A stretch of DNA of 64,000 nt from Karstenula rhodostoma CBS 690.94. Lineage: Eukaryota; Ascomycota; Dothideomycetes; Pleosporales; Didymosphaeriaceae. A program made the position numbers and the translations under genes. The notes under the pieces are model-generated. The model saw only the letters and a list, made by a program, of their open reading frames with translations. It had not been told where the DNA came from and did not search any database. The DNA lies in the NCBI GenBank assembly GCA_010093485.1, contig MU001495.1, forward strand, positions 806,001-870,000, written 5' to 3'. Positions 58,483 to 64,000 of the stretch are shown piece by piece (position 1 is the stretch's first letter; every line of letters begins with the position of its first letter).

Positions 58483-58588
58483 GCCCGACGTGGGGGTCGA
58501 ACCCACAACCTTGAGATACCGCATAATCGAGTTGATTAGACCGTGAATACTTAAGAGTCTCACGCTCTACCGATTGAGCTAGCCGGGC
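58483..58588 (-). tRNA. tRNA-Lys(CTT) with a 34-nt intron
   Basis: Acceptor stem GCCCGGC pairs with GTCGGGC (one G-U), the D arm has the A box TAGCTCAATCGG, and the T arm has the B box GGTTCGACC. The anticodon arm TGAGA-CTCTTAA-TCTCA reads CTT once a 34-nt intron, starting one base 3' of the anticodon, is removed. TTTTT lies 4 bases downstream. Lys-CTT is the main lysine tRNA in GC-rich fungi. Confidence 0.93.
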
Positions 58589-59004
58589 TTGATGTCTCAA
58601 TTGATGATGATTCGTGTTAAATAATCATATATATACCCAGTACCGGTGTAAGAAGTCTGTCCAGGTCTTGTGTGTAATATTGCCTGGCCATTGAAGTTTT
58701 TTTGTTGGATTGTGGGGCAGGTGATCCGAGCCGCTGGATGACTCACGCTCAAGATTGCTTGAATGAGGCTAGGGCTCTGGACCAGGCCCGAACGTCATAG
58801 TAGCGCAGTATGCGTGATGGAAGACTGGAAACTCACATCACGAAGTTATTGTAGGAAGCGCGCCGTAATCTGTTTACCAAATGGATGTATCCATAATCAT
58901 TATCCCCACTTCAAGACTCGCCCAGCTACTATAGATGTGAACCGCGCCCAACGTACCGTTCTTAGTCCTCCACCGTACAACAATACATGTTCACACACGC
59001 ACTG
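58589..59004. other. spacer between tRNA and kinase gene
   Basis: No gene seen; contains the 5' flank of the tRNA and the 3' UTR of the Ctk1-like kinase. Confidence 0.5.
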
Positions 59005-62000
59005 CTATGCACTGGCTTCACTGCTTTTCACTCGCTTGGTCGCACGCTCCGACTCCGTTTGGCCGTCTAGCCTGCGCTTGTCGCCATCCTTCCGTGACGC
59101 CTCTTCGCGCGCGGCCCGCCTGGCCTCCTTGTCCTGCTTCTCTTTCTCTTTTCGTAAAGCCTTGCTCTCAAACTCATGCCAGTCACCCTCGAGATTTTTG
59201 AGTTCGTATGCGCGCTTGGAAGCGGGCTGCTCGATTGTGAAGTAAGAGTGCGAGAGGACATCCGAAGCGCTTGGTCGCTGCGCGGGGTCATATACGAACA
59301 TCGCGCTGAGAAGCTCGAACGCGGCTTTCGTGAGGCGGTCCTTGTATTTTTCTTCGAAGGTGCTCTGCTTGCGCTCAGTCGGCCGCAGCAGCTCGAACCA
59401 CTGCATCTCGGTAATGCCTGGCCATTCCTGCACTGTCGGCGTACCCAGTACGTTGTATATCTTGTCGAGCTGGTTGATCTCACCGCCGTCACCAGGAAAG
59501 ATAGCGTGTTTCGTGAAGATTTCAACGAGAACGCAGGCGGCAGACCAGATATCGACAGCAGGACCGTACTGAGTCTCGCCGAGCAGCAGCTCAGGCGAGC
59601 GATACCAGATAGTGATGACACGGTTCGTGTAATCGAGTTTGCTGCGTTTGGCATAGAAGCGCGCCAGGCCAAAATCAGCGAGCTTCAATTGCCCAGTGTT
59701 GCTGACGAGGATGTTGGCGGCTTTGATGTCACGATGCAAGACGCCCCGGCGGTGCAAGTAGTCGAGGCCTTCGAACAGTTGCTTTGCCAAGTCCTTTTTA
59801 TGCGCGTCCTCAAGCTTGAAGGAAGGGTGGTTCAGGAGGCCAGTGAGATCGTGGGAAAGGTATTCGAAGACCATGAAACAGTCATTCTTCTCCACCATGA
59901 CTTCTTGCAGCTTCACTATGTTATCATGGTTGAGGGACTGCAGTAGCTTGATTTCTCGAATCGCCGTGACTGGGAACTGAAGCTTGTCAGTATGGTTATC
60001 CACAAAAAGGCAACCACGGACTCACCCCATCGCGTTCACCCTCCATCCGTATCTTCTTGAGGGCAACCATATCCTTGGTATACACATGCACACCCTTGAA
60101 CACCTTTCCATATGTCCCAGATCCAACGACGGATTCATTGCCAGGCTTTCGGTAATATACAGAATCTGAGGCAGCAAAGTCGGGCGAGAGTGTCGGTCGT
60201 GGCTTCACGCGCGTCTTCTTAATTATCCTCGTCTTCGGCCTCTCCGGCTTTACCGGTTTCTCAGGTAAAGTGTCTCTTCGCAGCTCAGTTCGGCTGTCAG
60301 GTCGACTGGTAGGTCTGCTGTCTGGTCGGAAGTCTGGTCGACGGGGTAAGTTTGGATTCGGAGGAAGCTCCTTTCGCTCTCGCTCGACACGCCCGTCTCT
60401 CACATCTCGCAGGTCTCGTATGTCGCGGTAGTCACGGCTATCACGTAGGTCGCGTGTGTCTCGCGGGTCGCGAGGGTCTCTGTAATCGCGCAAGTCTCGG
60501 TTTCGGGGATCGCGTGGATCATGTCTATCTCTAGGATCACGATAGTCCCTGTCACGATAATAAGCCGGCTCTCGAGAATCCCGCGGGTCCCGAGTATCCC
60601 TCTCCCGGGGATCTTTATACGGTCTTCGATCGAGATAGTTATCGCGCTTATCGTACGGTTCGTATCGACGTTCACCAGCCCTATAATCGCGGTCGAGGTC
60701 GCGCTCACGGTCCCGGTCTTGATCCGCATCGCGATCTCGCGGATCACGCTCAGGTCTTGAATCGGACGTTTTGACAGAAGTCTCTCGGCTTGCGGTCTCC
60801 CTCGCTTTTGGTTGTTCAAGTATTGACCCTTTCTCCTTGGCTACTGCTGCTGGTTGCTCAGCTAACTTTGCTTTGCTGGCCGCCGTCTTTAGTGAGAAAC
60901 TGAACCCTGATTTCGATGGCGTGGTCGCAGCTTTTGTGGGGGGTGGCATTTTCTTGTCCTCCTTCGCTCCTTCATCCTCAACTCGAAGATCTTTCGACGG
61001 CCTGAACGGGTTGTCATCAGCGTCCACTGAGGGAGTTTGGGTATCAGCTGTTGCCGAAACACTCGCCGCTGGTTGTGGAGCAGAACTGCCTGAGTGACGC
61101 GGCGCTTCAGTGGCCGGACGGCCGCCCCGTGTACCTGAGGAAGGCGTCCAAGACAGGTTCGAGAATTGTGTGGGCTGGGCACCACGGCCGCGTCCGCCAA
61201 CTGGAGTGAAGGCAGGTCCGGATGGCCGCCTGTCGGACCCATTGTAGCTCCCTCGAAAGCCGCCGCGATAAGAGGAGTTGGGGTAGCCAGATTGAGGTTG
61301 GCTTGGAGAGTAGCTCTGCTGGTAGGGCGATTGATTGGGTGAATACCCATGCGTGGGAGAACTGGCAAAGTTAGCAGGCTTCCTACTACATTAACATTGC
61401 ATGCTGCAACCTGGAATGGTATACGACACGTTTGCAAAGATATCGGTGGGGACTAACCTTTGATTGGGATACGATTGATGTCCGGACCATCCGCCTCTTC
61501 CACCTGTGTGGCCTTGAGACGGATACTGCTGAGAGTACGGGGGTGAGTAAGAATGGTGTGGGCCTCCGCGTCCCTGATAGTAGGCACCGCCCCTCATCTT
61601 TGGATCACCTTCGTCGTCCGAGGTGGGTGGTGGTGGCGAGTTCCGTCTGGAAGGTGGGTGGATCTCTTTTTTGCTTGAACGTTCGGCACCCCTCGAACGC
61701 GATCTGGAAGTGCGATGGCGAGACGCACGTGGAGAGCGGCTTTTGCGATGCTCTCTTTCACGATGTGAGATATGCGGAGGGGATTTCCTCTTCGGTGACG
61801 GCGAACGCCTGCGTCGGGGCGAATGGGAACGAGCGTGTACGGGAGAACGGCTACGACTGCGGTGTCGATCCTTGACAGAACCGTACGCGTGTCTTCTTTC
61901 CCTCGTGTCGTCAGGTGGAGAAAAGTCTCGCCTGTGAGGTCGTCGGGGCGAGTCTCGTCTGTGTGACCCCTCCCGCCGCGACTTCCGTTCTGGCGTAGGA

Positions 62001-62650
62001 GACCTCTCCCGTCCCCTGCGCGAGCCCGGCCTGCAGTATGAGTCGGCTGACGGCGACCGGCGGCGGGCAGATGATGCCGGTTTATACGTGTCAGTGTCAG
62101 GCGTATGTCGTCGCGTGCGTTCGCGCTCGGAGCGTGGGGAGAAAGCCCTGCTGGATGGGCGATGGGTGGTCTCAGCGCGACGGGTTCGCGATCTCGAGCG
62201 CACGGTGCTTCGGCTGCGATGGCGCCTGCTTCGCTTGTGCGAGTGCGGGGATGGGGAGCGGCTGTGTGGGCGCTTCGTCGATGGGGTTGATTCTCGATGG
62301 TGGTGGGAGTGGTGGTGGTGCCGGTGTGTGTGGGTAGCCCTATCGTCGCTGGGTGCCCTTCTCGTGGGACGGTGGCCTTCCCTAGAATCACCGCGACTTC
62401 GCCTTCGTGCGCGCTGCCTGCTCAAACTTCTTTCGTCGGAACGTCCCCTCGCGTGTCTCGTCAACGAGCGGGTATCTGTGTCGTGGGGATCGCCTCGTCT
62501 GGAGTCCCTCGCAGGGCGTGGCACCGACCGCGGTGACGCAGCGTCGGGTTCAACAATGTGGTCGCGGACCCGCTCCCTGTCTCTGTCTCTCGCAGGCGAT
62601 TCCTCTGGTCTCCACTGATCTATTTCTTGGGCCCGGCGCAACCCAGCCAT
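59005..62650 (-). CDS. CTK1: CTD kinase Ctk1 / CDK12-type kinase with long SR/RD-rich N-terminus
   Basis: Cyclin-dependent kinase that phosphorylates Ser2 of the RNA polymerase II C-terminal domain during elongation. Exons 62650-61458, 61361-60026 and 59976-59005 join in phase to 1166 residues. Residues 1-800 are disordered. First comes an Arg/Ser-rich domain with dense RS, SP and RRRSPSPKRKSPP-type motifs, then a Gly/Tyr/Ser-rich stretch (QQYPSQGHTGGRGGWSGHQ), then about 130 residues of repeated RD/RDPRD. The kinase domain has the Gly-rich loop GSGTYG (811-816), ALKKIRME (Lys833), the cyclin-binding PVTAIRE (845-851), HRDIKAANIL (Asp926), DFG (944-946), and an activation loop DYTNRVITIWYRSPELLLG with Thr960. 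The C-terminal extension is a charged helix (KALRKEKEKQDKEARRAARE). Start at the first ATG, MAGLRRAQEIDQW. Confidence 0.93.
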
Positions 62651-64000
62651 GTAGACGGACTTATCATCAGAAGGAGGTGATAGATGGCGGCGGTCGCAAG
62701 GTCCGAGTGTCACTCAGTAGGCACACTAGCCGAGAGCTCGAACTTCAATCGCGCCTCGCAGCCTTGCAGGAGCCGTTAACGCAAATGTGCCCCAATCGTC
62801 GGCCGAAACATATGGCAGATTCTCCGCTCCGCTGATGTAAGTTGTCGTTTCGTGAAGCCAGCTTTTGCCCCCGGACTGCGTTGCGCAACTTTGGAAGTAA
62901 TGGAGGATGGTTAGCGCCAAGCCGTCAACCGCCGGTACCGTGACAAATGCTCGCCAGCCCTGTGGGTGCCCGCAGCCTTGCAGCGTCTCGTGTCTTCAGT
63001 TTCCCAGACAGAACTGCCTCTTCTGAACACGCTCTCGTGCAGATTCCACCCTTAAACCTCTGTTCTTCATCTGTAATCCTCTCTATCTGCACGAGGCTGC
63101 GACTTCACATGGCTATCTACTGACAAAGAGACGATGATGTGCATACTCCGAGCATGGGCGAACAGCACGGCACCCCTTGTATACCTTTTGTATATGCCGA
63201 CGGTGCAATTGGCAGCGCAGACAGATCGAAGGGAGCGGGAGCATCCCACTCTGGTTGATGGGTTTAGGGGCAAGACTGCATTGTCTGGCAATACTAGGAC
63301 CGTACAAGCCCCGGGTTTCCGTGAATAAACATGTCGATGGGTGTCCGCGCGGAGGTACCTTGGGTTTGCGCACAAGATTCAAATCTGTCGTCGGTCGTAG
63401 CCGTGGCGTAGGCGGCCGAGTATCAAGATTGAATCATAGGTGCCGTCAGCATCCATGACCAGATGCTGAGGAGTCGGACTGGCATTTGCATCGTGACTTC
63501 TTTCACGGTCAAAAGTTTGTTGCGCAAAGGTGCAGAGAGTTGTCTCTCTCTGCTCGACGACCTGCAGGAAAGAACCGCCCTGTGCGAAACAATAAGCACC
63601 GGTTGAAACCGAGCATGATTGCAGCGATCGAAGGGCGAATAGAGGCATGAAGGGCGTACACACGTCAAAAGACGACGTCCAACGCAGGGTAACCGGTCCT
63701 AGGCTCCAACAAAGGACGCGAATTGCGCGCATGTCGCACGTTTCGCGCGTCTGCTCGGGGTGGGAGAGAGCAGCAGGTAGCAGTCGATACGGCCATGAAA
63801 GGCACGCCGAAGGTTAGCGCAGGCGACTGGAGTGCTTCTGCAGCTGGCAGTGAGGTGCAAACAAGGTGAGAAGAAAGCAAATCCCCCGCCCGCATGCCAA
63901 ATACCCGAATCCCGACCCACCCTCGTCAAGTGTGGCTCTCCATCCATCGGAGCCTCCGTCCCATCTTGCAGCTAGTCGTCGATCGCATACTTTGCGCAAA
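62651..64000. other. intergenic to the right window edge, no gene seen
   Basis: Promoter of the kinase gene at the left end; then 1.2 kb with only short frames on both strands and no family similarity. A gene could begin beyond the edge. Confidence 0.5.

Noticed and set aside
61391..62713. Separate SR-protein gene upstream of the kinase
   Set aside because: The frame joins in exact phase, through a consensus intron, to the sequence leading into the kinase domain, and its own unspliced end (LVPTDIFANVS...) looks like intron.
1..64000. CRISPR array, prophage or bacterial operon
   Set aside because: No spaced direct repeats and no bacterial gene organisation; introns throughout show a eukaryotic nuclear genome.

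Overview
The window comes from a filamentous ascomycete (Pezizomycotina; Dothideomycetes is my best guess, an inference). The genes are eukaryotic, with introns of roughly 45-100 nt carrying GTRNGT donors and CTRAY-like branch points. They are orthologues of yeast housekeeping proteins mixed with families typical of filamentous fungi (fungal-rhodopsin-domain membrane proteins, heme-thiolate peroxidase, EthD, carotenoid oxygenase). Repeat DNA shows the CpA-to-TpA mutation pattern of repeat-induced point mutation (RIP). All gene models were built by hand from reading frames and splice sites, and exon phases were checked arithmetically.

Layout. 1-5.3 kb: a CobW/ZNG1-type GTPase running off the left edge, then farnesyl diphosphate synthase divergent from the APC/C subunit Cdc23. 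6.5-11.5 kb: a rhodopsin-domain membrane protein, an unknown acidic protein, and a trans-3-hydroxy-L-proline dehydratase. 12.2-18.5 kb: a decaying stretch. It holds a secreted heme-thiolate peroxidase whose first intron lacks a normal acceptor, 2.5 kb without genes, and a carotenoid oxygenase with two in-frame stops. 18.6-23.5 kb: an EthD protein, vacuolar aminopeptidase I and the PP1 regulator Glc8. 25.3-35.5 kb: a class II eIF4E, the SUMO protease Ulp2, a PQ-loop protein, a GGCT-like protein and an unknown. 36.3-43.4 kb: two small intron-containing genes that look related to each other, a GFA-domain protein and a T1-type BTB protein. 45.04-48.54 kb: a complete Mutator-like (MULE) DNA transposon with long inverted repeats and a perfect 9-bp target duplication; its interior has been turned into TA-rich DNA by RIP. 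49.8-62.7 kb: a disordered protein, acetoacetyl-CoA synthetase with an 18-nt micro-exon, a second rhodopsin-domain protein, an intron-containing tRNA-Lys(CTT), and a Ctk1/CDK12-type kinase with a very long SR/RD-rich N-terminus.

The genes do not form one pathway or an obvious secondary-metabolite cluster. Housekeeping genes sit in GC-rich blocks separated by gene-poor stretches of 1-3 kb. The most notable points are the MULE (structure, duplication and RIP all readable), the cluster of disabled genes at 12-18 kb, the small-protein pair at 36-38 kb, and the micro-exon with look-alike flanking introns in the acetoacetyl-CoA synthetase gene.
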